Source: Sneathiella marina
Lineage (GTDB): Bacteria > Pseudomonadota > Alphaproteobacteria > Sneathiellales > Sneathiellaceae
Assembly (NCBI RefSeq): GCF_023746535.1
Contig: NZ_CP098747.1
Coordinates: 2,812,501 to 2,876,500 of the forward strand
Length of the DNA stretch: 64,000 bases
Direction: 5' to 3'
The position numbers and the translations under genes were made by a program. The notes under the pieces are model-generated. The model was given only the letters and a program-made list of their open reading frames with translations. It did no database searches and had not been told where the DNA came from. Below, piece after piece: positions 15,465 through 25,757 of this stretch; the first letter of the stretch is position 1, and each line of letters opens with the position of its first letter.

Positions 15465-16735
15465 GATCTTCTCTCTTTTAGTTTGTGATCAACCTTGGCG
15501 ACTATGGTGGCGCAAATCTCGGTCCCTTTGGATGCTACATTCTTGGCATTTCCCGCAATTTTTTCACGCTTTGCCTGATTGGTAAGATATGTGGCCACAG
15601 CTTTTGACAATTCCGGGGCGTTTCTTATCTCGACCTCACCGGATCCCGCTTTAAACTCCGCAGTGACTTCCGAAAAATTCTCCATATGCGGCCCATGGAG
15701 AATGGCGCAATCAAGCCGCGCGGCTTCCATCGGATTCTGCCCTCCTTTTTCCACAAGGGATCCGCCAATGAACACGACATCAGCCAATCGATAAAAAAGC
15801 CCAAGCTCTCCAATGGTGTCGGCCACATAAATATCAGTAGACACCGTTATCTTTTCATCACGGGATCGTTGCACAGTATTAAAACCGAGCCGAGATGCCA
15901 TTTCCACAATCTCATCTCCCCGCTCGGGGTGACGCGGCACAATAACGGTTAAAAGATCTGACATCACCTGAGAGAGTATTTTATGGACCTCGACGATTTG
16001 CTCGTCCTCGCCCGGATGAGTACTGGCCGCGAGCCAAAGTTGGTGATCCCGGGTCGATTCAGACAACGCGGCCAACGCCTCTTCGTCAACAGGCAGCGGG
16101 TCCGCCGCAAATTTCAGGTTTCCCAAATACTCAACATCACGCGCCCCCAACCTACGCAAGCGATCGGCGGAAATCTCCGACTGAGCCGTACAGCTCTCAA
16201 AACTACTGAACAACAATCTGGAAAAACCGCTAAATCGTCGCCATTTCCTGAATGATTTATCTGTAATCCGCGCATTCACGAGCATGGTCGGTATCTGACG
16301 CGATGCTGTTTCACGAATAAGATTAGGCCATATTTCTGATTCCATCCACAAACCGGCGTCCGGTCGCCAATATTCCAGGAACCGAGCTACATACTCTTTT
16401 TTGTCAATCGGCACATATTGGTGAAATGCGCGGGTCGGTAATCGTTCGCACATAATCTCAGCTGAAGTCCGTGTTCCCGTCGTAACCAATATATGCCGGT
16501 CAGGCGTCGATTCCAGCAAGCCGTCAACCAGTGAAAGCGCGGATATGGCTTCACCCACAGATGCCGCGTGGATCCAGACCAGCTCCCCTTCCGGTCGCGC
16601 TACAGAAGGCGTCCCGAGGCGTTCACTATAACGTGCTACATCTTCCTTACCCGAGCGCAGTCTTCTGCTCATATGCTGCGAAATCAAAGGGCTGGCAAGA
16701 CACAGCACGCCATTGTAAAGCGCCATATACATCAA
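15461..16735 (-). CDS. waaA: 3-deoxy-D-manno-octulosonic acid (Kdo) transferase
   Basis: This 424-residue GT-B glycosyltransferase transfers Kdo from CMP-Kdo to lipid IVA. An N-terminal hydrophobic anchor (about residues 3-20) is followed by ERLG and the IHAASVGE motif with the conserved catalytic glutamate (E62). The C-terminal CMP-Kdo binding half shows IVPRHPERGDEI and GGSLVEKGGQNPMEAA. It overlaps lpxK downstream and the DUF374 acyltransferase upstream by 4 bases each. One or two Kdo units may be added; sequence does not decide this. Confidence 0.95.
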   Translation of the reverse strand: MMYMALYNGVLCLASPLISQHMSRRLRSGKEDVARYSERLGTPSVARPEGELVWIHAASVGEAISALSLVDGLLESTPDRHILVTTGTRTSAEIMCERLPTRAFHQYVPIDKKEYVARFLEYWRPDAGLWMESEIWPNLIRETASRQIPTMLVNARITDKSFRKWRRFSGFSRLLFSSFESCTAQSEISADRLRRLGARDVEYLGNLKFAADPLPVDEEALAALSESTRDHQLWLAASTHPGEDEQIVEVHKILSQVMSDLLTVIVPRHPERGDEIVEMASRLGFNTVQRSRDEKITVSTDIYVADTIGELGLFYRLADVVFIGGSLVEKGGQNPMEAARLDCAILHGPHMENFSEVTAEFKAGSGEVEIRNAPELSKAVATYLTNQAKREKIAGNAKNVASKGTEICATIVAKVDHKLKERRS

Positions 16736-17496
16736 GCTTCTACCTGTTTCTTATGCGGTTTTACGGGCTTGTCTCGGCTTTCCGGCTGTACCGTTTCCCG
16801 GCCGCAAAGCTCATCGGCATTTTGGGTAATGGCAATTAGACTATTCTCTATTTCCATCAGACTCTTTTCGAACGCCCCGCCCTCGTCGCGCTTCGGCACA
16901 AAAATACCGTCGCCCCAGGTTACAACTCCCCGGCTAAATGGTCCGGCCACAAAAAACCGGTCCCAGCTTCCGAGCAGTTTCCCCCGTGTCGTGGAAAAGC
17001 TAACCGGAAAGACTGGCATACCCGACATCGCAGCCAGCCTGACGACGCCTTCTTGCGCCCGCATTCGCGGGCCACGCGGCCCGTCTGGTGTGATTACCGC
17101 AACCTCACCCGCCCTGAGGACCTTCATCATCTGCTTAAAAGCCGCTGCGGCACCTTTTGTTGCAGATCCACGCACACTATTCTGTCCCCAGTGTTTAATG
17201 GTCCGGGCGATAATTTCACCGTCACCATGATATGAGATCATGACATGAACTTTAGTCGATTTCTTTACAGAAATGGGCATCATTAACAAACGGCCATGCC
17301 AGAAAGCCAAAATAAAGGGCTTCTTCTCGGCCATCAGGCGATGGGGCGCATCGCCGTTAATCACCTGCCAGCGACTGGTTCGGTAAACAAGCCAGATATA
17401 ACCTGCCGCCACGAAACTAATAACCGCTTTCGCTCCGTCACTTTTCAATATTTTTTTAACTGCCGACAACCCATCAAAACCTAACTGCAACCGCAT
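16732..17496 (-). CDS. DUF374 lysophospholipid acyltransferase family protein
   Basis: This protein has the DUF374 pattern, a membrane-associated acyltransferase relative found beside waaA in many alphaproteobacteria. Its segments are FWHGRLLMMPI, SYHGDGEIIA, RGSATKGAAAA and ITPDGPRGPRMRA. A hydrophobic segment lies near the N-terminus (AVISFVAAGYIWLVY). The frame opens at 17547, but I prefer the ATG at 17496 (MRLQLGFDG), which clears the divergent oxidoreductase gene. That gives 254 residues, and the choice is not certain. It is the first gene of the lipid A/Kdo operon and overlaps waaA by 4 bases. It probably acylates a lipid A intermediate or phospholipid, though the substrate is not established. 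Confidence 0.88.
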   Translation of the reverse strand: MRLQLGFDGLSAVKKILKSDGAKAVISFVAAGYIWLVYRTSRWQVINGDAPHRLMAEKKPFILAFWHGRLLMMPISVKKSTKVHVMISYHGDGEIIARTIKHWGQNSVRGSATKGAAAAFKQMMKVLRAGEVAVITPDGPRGPRMRAQEGVVRLAAMSGMPVFPVSFSTTRGKLLGSWDRFFVAGPFSRGVVTWGDGIFVPKRDEGGAFEKSLMEIENSLIAITQNADELCGRETVQPESRDKPVKPHKKQVEA

Positions 17497-17696
17497 GTAT
17501 GACCCGATATATCTTGCCCTTGATGTCAATTCCAGCGTAATTGCCAAAAATCCGAAATCACTATCGCCTAATTGGCTTAAAACTGCGCTTTCTTCTATTT
17601 TTTGAATTGCGAAAATTGCAATATTTTATTACGCTGCATCAAAAATATCGTTGCGCGCCCCACCTCTTCTATGTTCAGCAAAGAAATAGTGAGCCA

Positions 17697-19769
17697 ATGT
17701 CTACAGCACCTGAGATCGAAATCAAAGCCTCCGCCTGCCCCCATGACTGCCCCTCAACCTGTTCGCTCGAAATCGAAAAACTCGGCCCGCAGCAAATTGG
17801 GCGCGTCCGAGGAGCAGAAGGCAATTCCTATACTGCCGGCGTCATTTGCGCGAAAGTCGCCCGTTATGCAGAACGGACGCATCATCCGGATCGGCTTATG
17901 TTTCCACAAAGGCGCATTGGACCCAAAGGCTCGGGACAATGGGAGCGCATCTCCTGGGAGGAAGCGCTTGATCAAGTCGCTGCAGAAATTTTGAAACGCG
18001 AAAAGGAATATGGCCCTGAAACCATCTGGCCTTATTACTATGCCGGTACCATGGGTCTCCTCCAGCGGGATTCGATTGAATGCCTGCGCCATGTAAAAAA
18101 ATACTCTGGCCAGCATTCAACCATTTGCACCACATTGGCCCGGACGGGGTGGATGGTTGGGGCCGGCGCACTTCACGGAACAGACCCGCGAGAAATGGCG
18201 AAATCTGACTTGGTTGTTATCTGGGGTACGAATGCTGTTCATACCCAAGTCAATGTCATGACCCATGCCACTAAAGCGCGCAAGGAACGCGGCGCAAAAA
18301 TTGTCGTTATTGATGCGTATAAGAATGCCACGGCGATGTCCGCGGACATGCATTTGACAGTGAAACCTGGCACAGACGGGGCGCTGGCCTGCGCTGTGAT
18401 GCATGTTTTATTCGCCGAAGGCATGGCCGACCGTGACTATATGGCAAAATACACGAATGATTTCGAAGAATTGGAAGCTCACCTGCAAACCCGGACGCCG
18501 GAATGGGCATCGGATATAACAGGGTTGAGCGTCGAAGAAATTTATGCCTTCGCCAGGTTATACGGCCAGACGAAGAAATCCTATTTGCGTTTGGGCTATG
18601 GTTTCGCCAGAGGCCGCAATGGCTCGGTGAATATGCATGCCGCCAGCTGCCTTGCGGCGGTTACCGGTGCCTGGCAATATGAAGGGGGCGGTGCATTTCA
18701 TACCAATGGCGGTATTTTTCACTGGAATAAGTCTCTGATCGAAGGATTGGATGCGCGGGATCATTCTGTCCGGATGTTGGATCAGTCACGCATTGGGCCT
18801 GTTCTGATGGGCGACAAGCATGAGTTAGGCGACGGCCCCCCGGTAACGGCCCTGTTTATCCAAAATACCAACCCCATGGATGTCGCTCCCGACCTTGGAA
18901 AAGTGCATCAGGGATTTGCCCGCGAAGATCTGTTCGTGTGCGTACATGAGCAATTTATGACGGAAACCGCCAAGATGGCGGACATCGTTCTTCCCGCAAC
19001 AACCTTCGTCGAACATGATGATTTTTATCAGGCTGGTGGTCAAAACCATATCAATATGGGTCCAAAGATTATTGAACCGCTGGGAGAATGCCGCTCCAAC
19101 CATGATGTCATATCGGCACTGGCAGAGCGTCTTGGCGTATCACATCCCTCTTTCAAGATGTCCGCCAGAGAGCTAATAGATCACGAACTAACAGATTCCG
19201 GATGGCCCGGAATTGATAGCCTGACACAAAGTAAATGGCATGATTGCCAGATCCCGTTTGAAGACGCTCATTTCCTAAAAGGGTTTGGCCATAGTGACGG
19301 AAAATTCCATTTCTCGCCGGATTGGGCAAAGGCAGGGAAAAACCATCACGGAATGCCGAAATTTCCCGATCACTGGGAGGTCATTGACAAGGCAGACGAA
19401 CAGCATCCCTATCGGCTGGTCACTGCCCCGGCGCGAAATTTCCTCAATAGCTCTTTCACCGCAACACCTTCATCACTGAAGCGCGAGAAGCGACCGACAA
19501 TTATGCTCCGCAACGATCAGGCAGCAGATATTGGTACTGAGGAAGGTGCCATTGTCCGTATTGGGAACGAACTTGGATCCCTGCTTATCCATGTACAGAT
19601 TTTTGACGGATTGCAGCCCGGAACTGTAATCGTGGAAGGCATATGGCCCAACAAGTTCTTTATTGAAAAAATTGGGATCAATCTTCTTGTAAGCTCCGAA
19701 TCCGGCAAACCGGCCGGCGGCGCTGTATTCCATGATACGGCAATTTGGATTAAACCAGAAAACGGCTAG
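17697..19769 (+). CDS. Molybdopterin oxidoreductase with 4Fe-4S site
   Basis: This 690-residue enzyme of the DMSO reductase family binds a bis-molybdopterin guanine dinucleotide cofactor. Four N-terminal cysteines (C14, C18, C22 and C51, in CPHDCPSTC and GVICAK) ligate a 4Fe-4S cluster. Then come the molybdopterin domains (VIWGTNAVHTQVN, VVIDAYKNATA, LPATTFVEHDD) and the C-terminal dinucleotide-binding beta barrel (RNDQAADIG, VEGIWPNKF). There is no twin-arginine signal, so the enzyme is cytoplasmic. The start is the ATG at 17697; the frame is open upstream to 17541 but that part is not family-like. The substrate is unknown and no partner subunit is adjacent. Confidence 0.9.
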   Translation: MSTAPEIEIKASACPHDCPSTCSLEIEKLGPQQIGRVRGAEGNSYTAGVICAKVARYAERTHHPDRLMFPQRRIGPKGSGQWERISWEEALDQVAAEILKREKEYGPETIWPYYYAGTMGLLQRDSIECLRHVKKYSGQHSTICTTLARTGWMVGAGALHGTDPREMAKSDLVVIWGTNAVHTQVNVMTHATKARKERGAKIVVIDAYKNATAMSADMHLTVKPGTDGALACAVMHVLFAEGMADRDYMAKYTNDFEELEAHLQTRTPEWASDITGLSVEEIYAFARLYGQTKKSYLRLGYGFARGRNGSVNMHAASCLAAVTGAWQYEGGGAFHTNGGIFHWNKSLIEGLDARDHSVRMLDQSRIGPVLMGDKHELGDGPPVTALFIQNTNPMDVAPDLGKVHQGFAREDLFVCVHEQFMTETAKMADIVLPATTFVEHDDFYQAGGQNHINMGPKIIEPLGECRSNHDVISALAERLGVSHPSFKMSARELIDHELTDSGWPGIDSLTQSKWHDCQIPFEDAHFLKGFGHSDGKFHFSPDWAKAGKNHHGMPKFPDHWEVIDKADEQHPYRLVTAPARNFLNSSFTATPSSLKREKRPTIMLRNDQAADIGTEEGAIVRIGNELGSLLIHVQIFDGLQPGTVIVEGIWPNKFFIEKIGINLLVSSESGKPAGGAVFHDTAIWIKPENG

Positions 19770-19772
19770 GCG

Positions 19773-20207
19773 TTAGAGAAGCCCCAGCGATTTAAGCTCA
19801 GCGGCCATCTCTTCGGAGAGTTCGCCTTCTGTGTCATCGTCATTTTCGGCCTCTTCAACCAGGTCCCGCAGATCACGCGGCGAGTCTTCTTCTTCAAGAT
19901 ATCGCCAGCCCTGATGCGGGCCGCGGGAAAACAGCTCTGTTTCGATCAACTCGGAATCCAGAATAACACCGCATTTTTCGCCTTCATGATCGAACAATCG
20001 CTCAAGTTCGACAACTTTCTGACGGGCCGCGATGTGACCTTTAATTATCCAGTAGACAGATCCACCGTCCAATAACTCCGCCTCTCGTTGCGGGCGCTGC
20101 TTGGTCACATGACAAAGGGGACCGGCGATAAGTCGACGGGATTGGTTCGACCGTAGTTGGTCGACGGTAGTGATACCGACGCTTACAATGAGTAAATTTA
20201 CTGACAT
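19773..20207 (-). CDS. DUF1489 family protein
   Basis: This 144-residue acidic protein has the DUF1489 pattern, a family essentially limited to alphaproteobacteria. It begins with a strand LLIVSVGITTVDQLR and continues with HVTKQRPQREAELLDGGSVYWIIKGHI, followed by a very acidic C-terminal tail rich in Glu and Asp. No function has been assigned to the family. It ends 3 bases from the end of the convergent oxidoreductase gene and lies 50 bases downstream of HMG-CoA lyase on the same strand, so it may be the last gene of that operon. Confidence 0.88.
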   Translation of the reverse strand: MSVNLLIVSVGITTVDQLRSNQSRRLIAGPLCHVTKQRPQREAELLDGGSVYWIIKGHIAARQKVVELERLFDHEGEKCGVILDSELIETELFSRGPHQGWRYLEEEDSPRDLRDLVEEAENDDDTEGELSEEMAAELKSLGLL

Positions 20208-20257
20208 GGGGTTCTAATACCCTGTTATGCCCCTATTTGTCCAGTAATGGCTGAAAT

Positions 20258-21163
20258 CTAGTGAATTTTGCCCTTCATGGCCCGGGCAACACTGGAGACC
20301 GGTGGCCGCCCCAAATAGTCTGATATGAACCAGGCTGTTTTCACCAATGAAGGCAAGTCAATTCCGCTTTCAATACCCATTCCATCCAACATATAGACAA
20401 CATCTTCTGTCGCCACATTCCCTGTAGCCCCGGGTGCATAAGGGCAGCCGCCAAGACCCGCGACAGAGCTATCGAGACGGGAAATACCCATTTCTAATGC
20501 CGCATGATAATTGGCCAATGCTTGCCCATATGTATCATGAAAATGAACCCCAATGACGTCCAATGGAATAACCTCCGCCACAGCTTCCAGAACTTTTTTG
20601 GTTTTGATCGGTGTGCCGACACCAATTGTGTCAGCGATTGAGATTTCATATGCGCCCATGTCATAAAGCTTTTTGGAGACATCTGCGACCGCCTGTGGCG
20701 TAATTTCCTCACCAAACGGGCTACCAAGAGCGCAGGAAACACTTGCTCTATAAGGGATATTCTGAGACGTCGCCGCCTCTGTAACAGGTGCAAAACGTTC
20801 CAGACTCTCGGCAATCGAGCAATTGATATTCTTCTGATTGAAGATTTCGGATGCCGCACTAAAAATCTCTATTTCATCGGCATTTGAGGCCAGAGCCCCC
20901 TCATATCCTTTCATATTTGGGGTAAGCACCGCGTAAGTCACTCCGTCTCGACGGGTAAGTTTTGACATGACGTCCGCCGTATCTGCCATTTGCGGCACCC
21001 ATTTCGGGGATACGTAGCTACCGGTTTCTATGGCTGAAACACCAGCATCGACCAGCCGTTCAATCAATTCCACCTTAATATCTGCCGGAACAATCTGCTT
21101 TTCATTTTGAAGGCCGTCTCGGGCCCCCACTTCAAAAATCCGGGCTTTGCGGGGATAGGTCAT
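20258..21163 (-). CDS. mvaB: Hydroxymethylglutaryl-CoA lyase
   Basis: This 301-residue TIM-barrel lyase cleaves HMG-CoA to acetyl-CoA and acetoacetate, the last step of leucine degradation. It shows the HMGL-like start EVGARDGLQNE (residues 11-21, with metal/acid residues R15 and D16). The divalent metal histidines are in HFH (207-209), and the signature GLGGCPYAPGA contains the catalytic cysteine C240. The start overlaps the stop of the biotin carboxylase subunit of methylcrotonyl-CoA carboxylase by 4 bases, so it belongs to the liu-type operon. Length and key residues are complete. Confidence 0.95.
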   Translation of the reverse strand: MTYPRKARIFEVGARDGLQNEKQIVPADIKVELIERLVDAGVSAIETGSYVSPKWVPQMADTADVMSKLTRRDGVTYAVLTPNMKGYEGALASNADEIEIFSAASEIFNQKNINCSIAESLERFAPVTEAATSQNIPYRASVSCALGSPFGEEITPQAVADVSKKLYDMGAYEISIADTIGVGTPIKTKKVLEAVAEVIPLDVIGVHFHDTYGQALANYHAALEMGISRLDSSVAGLGGCPYAPGATGNVATEDVVYMLDGMGIESGIDLPSLVKTAWFISDYLGRPPVSSVARAMKGKIH

Positions 21164-23181
21164 TCTTCACTCCCGACATCGATATTGATCAAGAGAGCAC
21201 CTTCATCAACCTGGTCACCGATTTCATGAAATATATCCGAAATAACCCCGTCCGCTGCCGCGACAAGTGTATGTTCCATTTTCATCGCTTCCATGACGAT
21301 CAACGGATCGCCCTTCGCAACAGCCGCACCGGGTTCCGTAAACAACTGAATGACTTTCCCCGGCATTGGCGCAGAGACAACGCCTGCCCCGCTTTCCGAG
21401 CCAGTATTTTCGAAGTCATCAATGACCTGCTGGATCTCAACCTGCCGACCTGCGTTCATGACAACGAGCTTCGATCCAATCGTAGCAACTGCAGCGCTGA
21501 ATTTCCGATCGCCAAGTGTCACTGAAAGAGTGCCATCTGGTAGCAAAGATCCAAAGGCCTGAACATCGCCCGTGGGCAATGCCAACCTGAAGCCGGATTT
21601 TTCGTAGTAAGCTATGATCGTTACGTCTTCATCGCCAACACTAAACACAAAATCATCATGTCCCGTGTCATTGAGCCGCCAACCATGTAAGTCGTTCCAC
21701 GGCGAGTACGGATCGGTACTATCAACAAGTTCTTTCGACGCTGTGGCATCCCGGGTCAATAATATATGCAGGATAGCCAGCGCGAAATCTTCATCTGTCG
21801 GCACCGGAGAAGCCGGGACCAGATCATTTTTAAAGCGCTCAATAAATCCTGTATCAAGATCCTTGGCACCGAAAGCCGGATGGCCGGCAATTTTTGACAG
21901 AAAATCGAGGTTGGTCGCGACCCCCGCCACCTGGTATTCCGCCAATGCCGTTCTCAACTTACGTAAGGCACCGTCCCGATTTTCATCCCATACGATCAAT
22001 TTCGCAATCATTGGATCATAAAACGGACTAATCACATCCCCTTGCCGGACGCCCGTATCGATACGGATTGTCTTACTGGCCTGAGGCTCTTGCAACCGAG
22101 CCAATGTACCCGTCGCCGGCAAAAAGTCGTTGGCTGGATCCTCTGCATATAGCCGAACTTCAAACGAGTGACCGGAAATGCTCAGATCCTCCTGTCCGCA
22201 GGGTAGCTTCTGCCCCGCTGCGACCAGCAACTGCCACTGCACCAGATCCTGCCCAGTAATCATTTCGGTAACTGGATGTTCCACTTGAAGGCGCGTATTC
22301 ATCTCCATGAAATAAAAGGCATCTTCTTTTAAACCATCGGAAACGTCGGCGATAAATTCGATGGTTCCTGCACCAACATATCCAATCGCTTTTGTCGCTG
22401 CGACAGCGGCAGCTCCCATGGCATCACGCATCGCCAACGGCATATCCGGCGCCGGCGCCTCCTCGATGACTTTTTGGTGTCGCCTTTGTAATGAACAATC
22501 TCTTTCAAACAAATGTACGGCATTGCCGTGGCTATCGGCAAATACCTGAATTTCAATATGGCGCGGCTTGGTAAGATATTTTTCGATCAATACCCGGGCG
22601 TCGCCAAATGCAGACTGCCCTTCACGCATAGCCGATGCCAAAGCCGCGGCAAAGTCTTCCGCCCGGTCAACCTGACGCATACCCTTCCCGCCGCCGCCAG
22701 CAACGGCTTTAATCAGGACGGGATAGCCAATTTTATCTGCTTCAGCAGCAAGTAGATCAGGATCCTGGCTTTCTTCATGATAGCCCGGCACGACAGGAAC
22801 CCCGGCGTCGACCATCATTGCCTTTGCTGCGTCTTTTAAACCCATGGCGCGAATAGCGGATGCTGGCGGCCCGATAAAGGCAATGTCCGCAGCTGCGCAT
22901 TTTTCGGCGAAATCAGCATTTTCTGACAGGAACCCATATCCCGGATGGACAGCCTGTGCGCCCGTTTTTCGAGCTACTTCCAGGATAGTATCAGCTTTAA
23001 GATAGCTTTGAGAAACTTCCGCCGGACCAATAAGCACGGCTTCGTCTGCCATTTGCACATGACGGGCGGTCGCATCAGCTTCGGAATAAACCGCCACTGT
23101 CTTAACGCCGAGAATACGCGCTGTTTCCATGATCCGACAGGCTATTTCGCCACGATTTGCTATAAGAATTTTTTCAAACAC
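21160..23181 (-). CDS. mccA: Methylcrotonyl-CoA carboxylase, biotin-carrying alpha subunit
   Basis: This 673-residue protein joins biotin carboxylase, a BT-like linker and biotin carboxyl carrier domains. With the beta subunit it carboxylates 3-methylcrotonyl-CoA to 3-methylglutaconyl-CoA. It starts FEKILIANRGEIACR, has the ATP-grasp GGGGKGMR loop, and carries the biotinyl lysine K634 in EAMKMEH. I chose the GTG at 23181, because the frame extending to 23322 would run into the hydratase gene whose stop is at 23201. The neighbours (beta subunit, methylglutaconyl-CoA hydratase and HMG-CoA lyase) identify it as MCC rather than PCC. A separate PCC pair occurs at 42621-46144. Confidence 0.94.
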   Translation of the reverse strand: MFEKILIANRGEIACRIMETARILGVKTVAVYSEADATARHVQMADEAVLIGPAEVSQSYLKADTILEVARKTGAQAVHPGYGFLSENADFAEKCAAADIAFIGPPASAIRAMGLKDAAKAMMVDAGVPVVPGYHEESQDPDLLAAEADKIGYPVLIKAVAGGGGKGMRQVDRAEDFAAALASAMREGQSAFGDARVLIEKYLTKPRHIEIQVFADSHGNAVHLFERDCSLQRRHQKVIEEAPAPDMPLAMRDAMGAAAVAATKAIGYVGAGTIEFIADVSDGLKEDAFYFMEMNTRLQVEHPVTEMITGQDLVQWQLLVAAGQKLPCGQEDLSISGHSFEVRLYAEDPANDFLPATGTLARLQEPQASKTIRIDTGVRQGDVISPFYDPMIAKLIVWDENRDGALRKLRTALAEYQVAGVATNLDFLSKIAGHPAFGAKDLDTGFIERFKNDLVPASPVPTDEDFALAILHILLTRDATASKELVDSTDPYSPWNDLHGWRLNDTGHDDFVFSVGDEDVTIIAYYEKSGFRLALPTGDVQAFGSLLPDGTLSVTLGDRKFSAAVATIGSKLVVMNAGRQVEIQQVIDDFENTGSESGAGVVSAPMPGKVIQLFTEPGAAVAKGDPLIVMEAMKMEHTLVAAADGVISDIFHEIGDQVDEGALLINIDVGSEE

Positions 23182-23200
23182 GATGCAGTTACTCGCTTCT

Positions 23201-23995
23201 TCAGGATAGTTTCCAGGAGGGTTTGCGTTTTTCAAGAAAAGCTTCAATGCCTTCCCGCGCTTCGTCCGTTTTCCGGCGTGCCGCGATACGGTGCGCGGTT
23301 TCATTAATGACATCCTGTTCAATAGGCCTGCCCGCTACCGTATAAATCAGATCTTTTGAATCGGCCATGGCGCCCGGCGCGTTACTGCCTATCTGGGACA
23401 GAAATATGTCCCGTGCTTCTGCCAGATTATGCACATCATCAACCAGCATGTGCAGCAATCCCAAACGATATGCTTCCTCGGCGTCGAACACTTCCGCCGT
23501 CAGGAAGTACCGCCGGCAGGCGCGAATGCCAATCGCTTCAACCACATAAGGAGAAATCACCGCTGGCAACAGGCCCAGCTTGACCTCCGAAAGACAGAAT
23601 TTCGCGGACCTGACACCAATTGCAATATCACAGGCGGCAACAAGACCAAGACCGCCGCCATAGGCTGGCCCTTGAATAAGAGCAATGGTTGGCTTGGGAA
23701 TAGCATGCAGGTTTTTCAACATTCTCCCCAACGCCAAACTGTCTTCGCGGTTATCTTCTTCCGTAAAGCCCGCTGCGCGTTTCATCCAGTTCAAGTCGGC
23801 GCCGGCGCAATAGCTCTTTCCGGCAGCGGCAACAACGACGGCACGAACGCCGTCTTGTTTGCCAACATCTTCAAACATGTCCCCGAGACGCTCAATCAGC
23901 TCCTCGTTAAAAGCATTGTGAACATCGGGGCGGTTCAAGGTTATAGTCGCTATTCCATCTGTTGAAAAATGGAGGACTGCTGATTCTTCGCTCAT
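23201..23995 (-). CDS. liuC: Enoyl-CoA hydratase, probable methylglutaconyl-CoA hydratase
   Basis: This 264-residue crotonase-fold protein lies between the two subunits of methylcrotonyl-CoA carboxylase, the usual place of methylglutaconyl-CoA hydratase, which forms HMG-CoA. The CoA-binding and oxyanion-hole segments are AGKSYCAGADLNWMKR and GPAYGGGLGLVAACDIAIG. The AEVFDAEEAYRLGLLH segment and the C-terminal FLEKRKPSW are typical of the superfamily. Gaps to its neighbours are 9 and 19 bases. Assignment of the exact substrate rests on context, but the family is certain. Confidence 0.92.
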   Translation of the reverse strand: MSEESAVLHFSTDGIATITLNRPDVHNAFNEELIERLGDMFEDVGKQDGVRAVVVAAAGKSYCAGADLNWMKRAAGFTEEDNREDSLALGRMLKNLHAIPKPTIALIQGPAYGGGLGLVAACDIAIGVRSAKFCLSEVKLGLLPAVISPYVVEAIGIRACRRYFLTAEVFDAEEAYRLGLLHMLVDDVHNLAEARDIFLSQIGSNAPGAMADSKDLIYTVAGRPIEQDVINETAHRIAARRKTDEAREGIEAFLEKRKPSWKLS

Positions 23996-24004
23996 AAATT
24001 TCTC

Positions 24005-25612
24005 CTACATCCGGAACATGCCGAACTTAGTCGGCTCTATTGGTGCGTTAAGGGAGGCGGACAAGCCAAGTCCAAACATTCTTCGGCTTTGGGCAGGATC
24101 GACGATACCATCGTCCCAGATACGGGCACTGGCAAAATACGGGTGCCCTTCTTTTTCATACTGCTCTTCGACGGGTGCTTTAAATGCCGCTTCCTCTTCG
24201 GCGCTCCAGGTCTCTCCTCGCGCTTCCATACTGTCCCGCTTGACAGTTGCAAGGACGGAGGCCGCTTGCGGACCTCCCATAACGGAGATCCGGGCGTTGG
24301 GCCACATCCATAATAGTCTGGGGCTATACGCACGGCCACACATGCCATAGTTTCCAGCGCCGAAGGATCCCCCAAAAATCATGGTGAATTTTGGCACTTT
24401 GGCCGTTGCTACCGCCGTCACCAATTTCGCACCATCTTTGGCAATGCCGCCTGATTCATATTTTTGTCCGACCATAAACCCGGTGATGTTCTGCAAGAAC
24501 AGAAGCGGGATGTTCCGTTGGCAACAAAGCTCTATGAAATGAGCCCCTTTCAGGGACGATTCCGAGAAAAGAATTCCGTTATTGGCGATGATACCGACGG
24601 GATACCCGTGCAGATGCGCGAAACCGGTGACCAATGTTGCCCCGTAGTTCTTTTTGAACTCGTCAAACTCAGAGCCATCAACCAGACGGGCGATTATTTC
24701 CCGTACGTCAAAAGGCGTCCGCATATCCTGCGGAATGAGCCCATATATCTCCTTGGGATCATATAGCGGATCTTTCGGGGTTCTGAGTTCGAGCGGCATT
24801 GGTTTCGGCCGATTAAAATTAGCGACCGCATTTCTCGCAATCTCCAATGCATGCGTATCATTTTCAGCCAGATGGTCGGTTACACCGGACGTTCGGGAAT
24901 GCATTTCGCCGCCGCCAAGATCTTCTGCGGAGACAACTTCCCCGGTCGCCGCTTTCACCAGTGGCGGACCCGCAAGGAAAATCGTGCCCTGATTTCGAAC
25001 AATGATGCTTTCATCACACATGGCTGGAACATAGGCACCGCCTGCCGTACAGGATCCCATCACCACAGCGATCTGCGGTATACCCATGGCCGACATATTC
25101 GCCTGATTATAGAAGCTCCGGCCGAAATGCTCCCGATCCGGAAATACATCCTGTTGATTTGGGAGATTTGCTCCGCCGGAATCCACCAGATAAATACAGG
25201 GCAAATGATTTTGTTGGGCAATTTCCTGGGCTCGCAGCTGTTTCTTGACTGTGAGGGGGTAATAAGTTCCGCCTTTTACCGTTGCATCATTACAAATAAC
25301 GACGCATTCACGGCCTGAAACCCGTCCAATGCCGGTAATCAGCCCGGCCGAATGAATATCTCCGCCATACATGTCCCATGCCGCCATCTGACTGAATTCC
25401 ATAAAGGGCGAGCCCGGATCCAGAAGCTTACGGACCCGCTCTCGCGGCAGCAATTTACCGCGCGACAAATGCTTTTCGCGCGCCCGCTCGCCACCTCCTT
25501 GCTTGATGACATTTACTTTATCGCTCAAATCATCGACAAGTGACTGCATATGGGCGGCATTGCTCTTGAAGTCATCGCTTCGCGTATTCAGATTACTTTT
25601 TAAAACAGGCAT
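24005..25612 (-). CDS. mccB: Methylcrotonyl-CoA carboxylase, carboxyltransferase beta subunit
   Basis: This 535-residue carboxyltransferase is of the acyl-CoA carboxylase beta family with tandem crotonase-like domains. It shows [16 protein letters not shown] and the acyl-CoA oxyanion region [19 protein letters not shown], a segment typical of MCC beta. [24 protein letters not shown] is also characteristic of MCC, as opposed to the PCC beta pattern at 44612-46144. It is the first gene of the operon MCC beta, hydratase, MCC alpha, HMG-CoA lyase. It is divergent from an SDR gene, so a 145-base region carries both promoters. AGAGGG lies rather far upstream of the ATG. Confidence 0.95.
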   Translation of the reverse strand: MPVLKSNLNTRSDDFKSNAAHMQSLVDDLSDKVNVIKQGGGERAREKHLSRGKLLPRERVRKLLDPGSPFMEFSQMAAWDMYGGDIHSAGLITGIGRVSGRECVVICNDATVKGGTYYPLTVKKQLRAQEIAQQNHLPCIYLVDSGGANLPNQQDVFPDREHFGRSFYNQANMSAMGIPQIAVVMGSCTAGGAYVPAMCDESIIVRNQGTIFLAGPPLVKAATGEVVSAEDLGGGEMHSRTSGVTDHLAENDTHALEIARNAVANFNRPKPMPLELRTPKDPLYDPKEIYGLIPQDMRTPFDVREIIARLVDGSEFDEFKKNYGATLVTGFAHLHGYPVGIIANNGILFSESSLKGAHFIELCCQRNIPLLFLQNITGFMVGQKYESGGIAKDGAKLVTAVATAKVPKFTMIFGGSFGAGNYGMCGRAYSPRLLWMWPNARISVMGGPQAASVLATVKRDSMEARGETWSAEEEAAFKAPVEEQYEKEGHPYFASARIWDDGIVDPAQSRRMFGLGLSASLNAPIEPTKFGMFRM

Positions 25613-25757
25613 CTACTTGTGTTTCCCTCTTTCAAGTAAAAATCAGTGTCGGTGGGTTTTGCTCATGCAGCCCAACTTTTGCAATCGATCCCTTGGAGAT
25701 TGAATTACAGTATGTTACGGATCTGGTTCCGATCAAAAAATTAAAAAGGAGCCAGGA

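Noticed and set aside
17541-17696. N-terminal extension of the molybdopterin oxidoreductase to 17541
   Set aside because: The added 52 residues lack a signal peptide or family similarity and would overlap the divergent acyltransferase promoter region. The CPHDC motif begins soon after the ATG at 17697.
21160-23322. N-terminal extension of mccA to 23322
   Set aside because: The extra 47 codons overlap the upstream hydratase gene. The GTG at 23181 is directly before the conserved FEKILIANRGE start.
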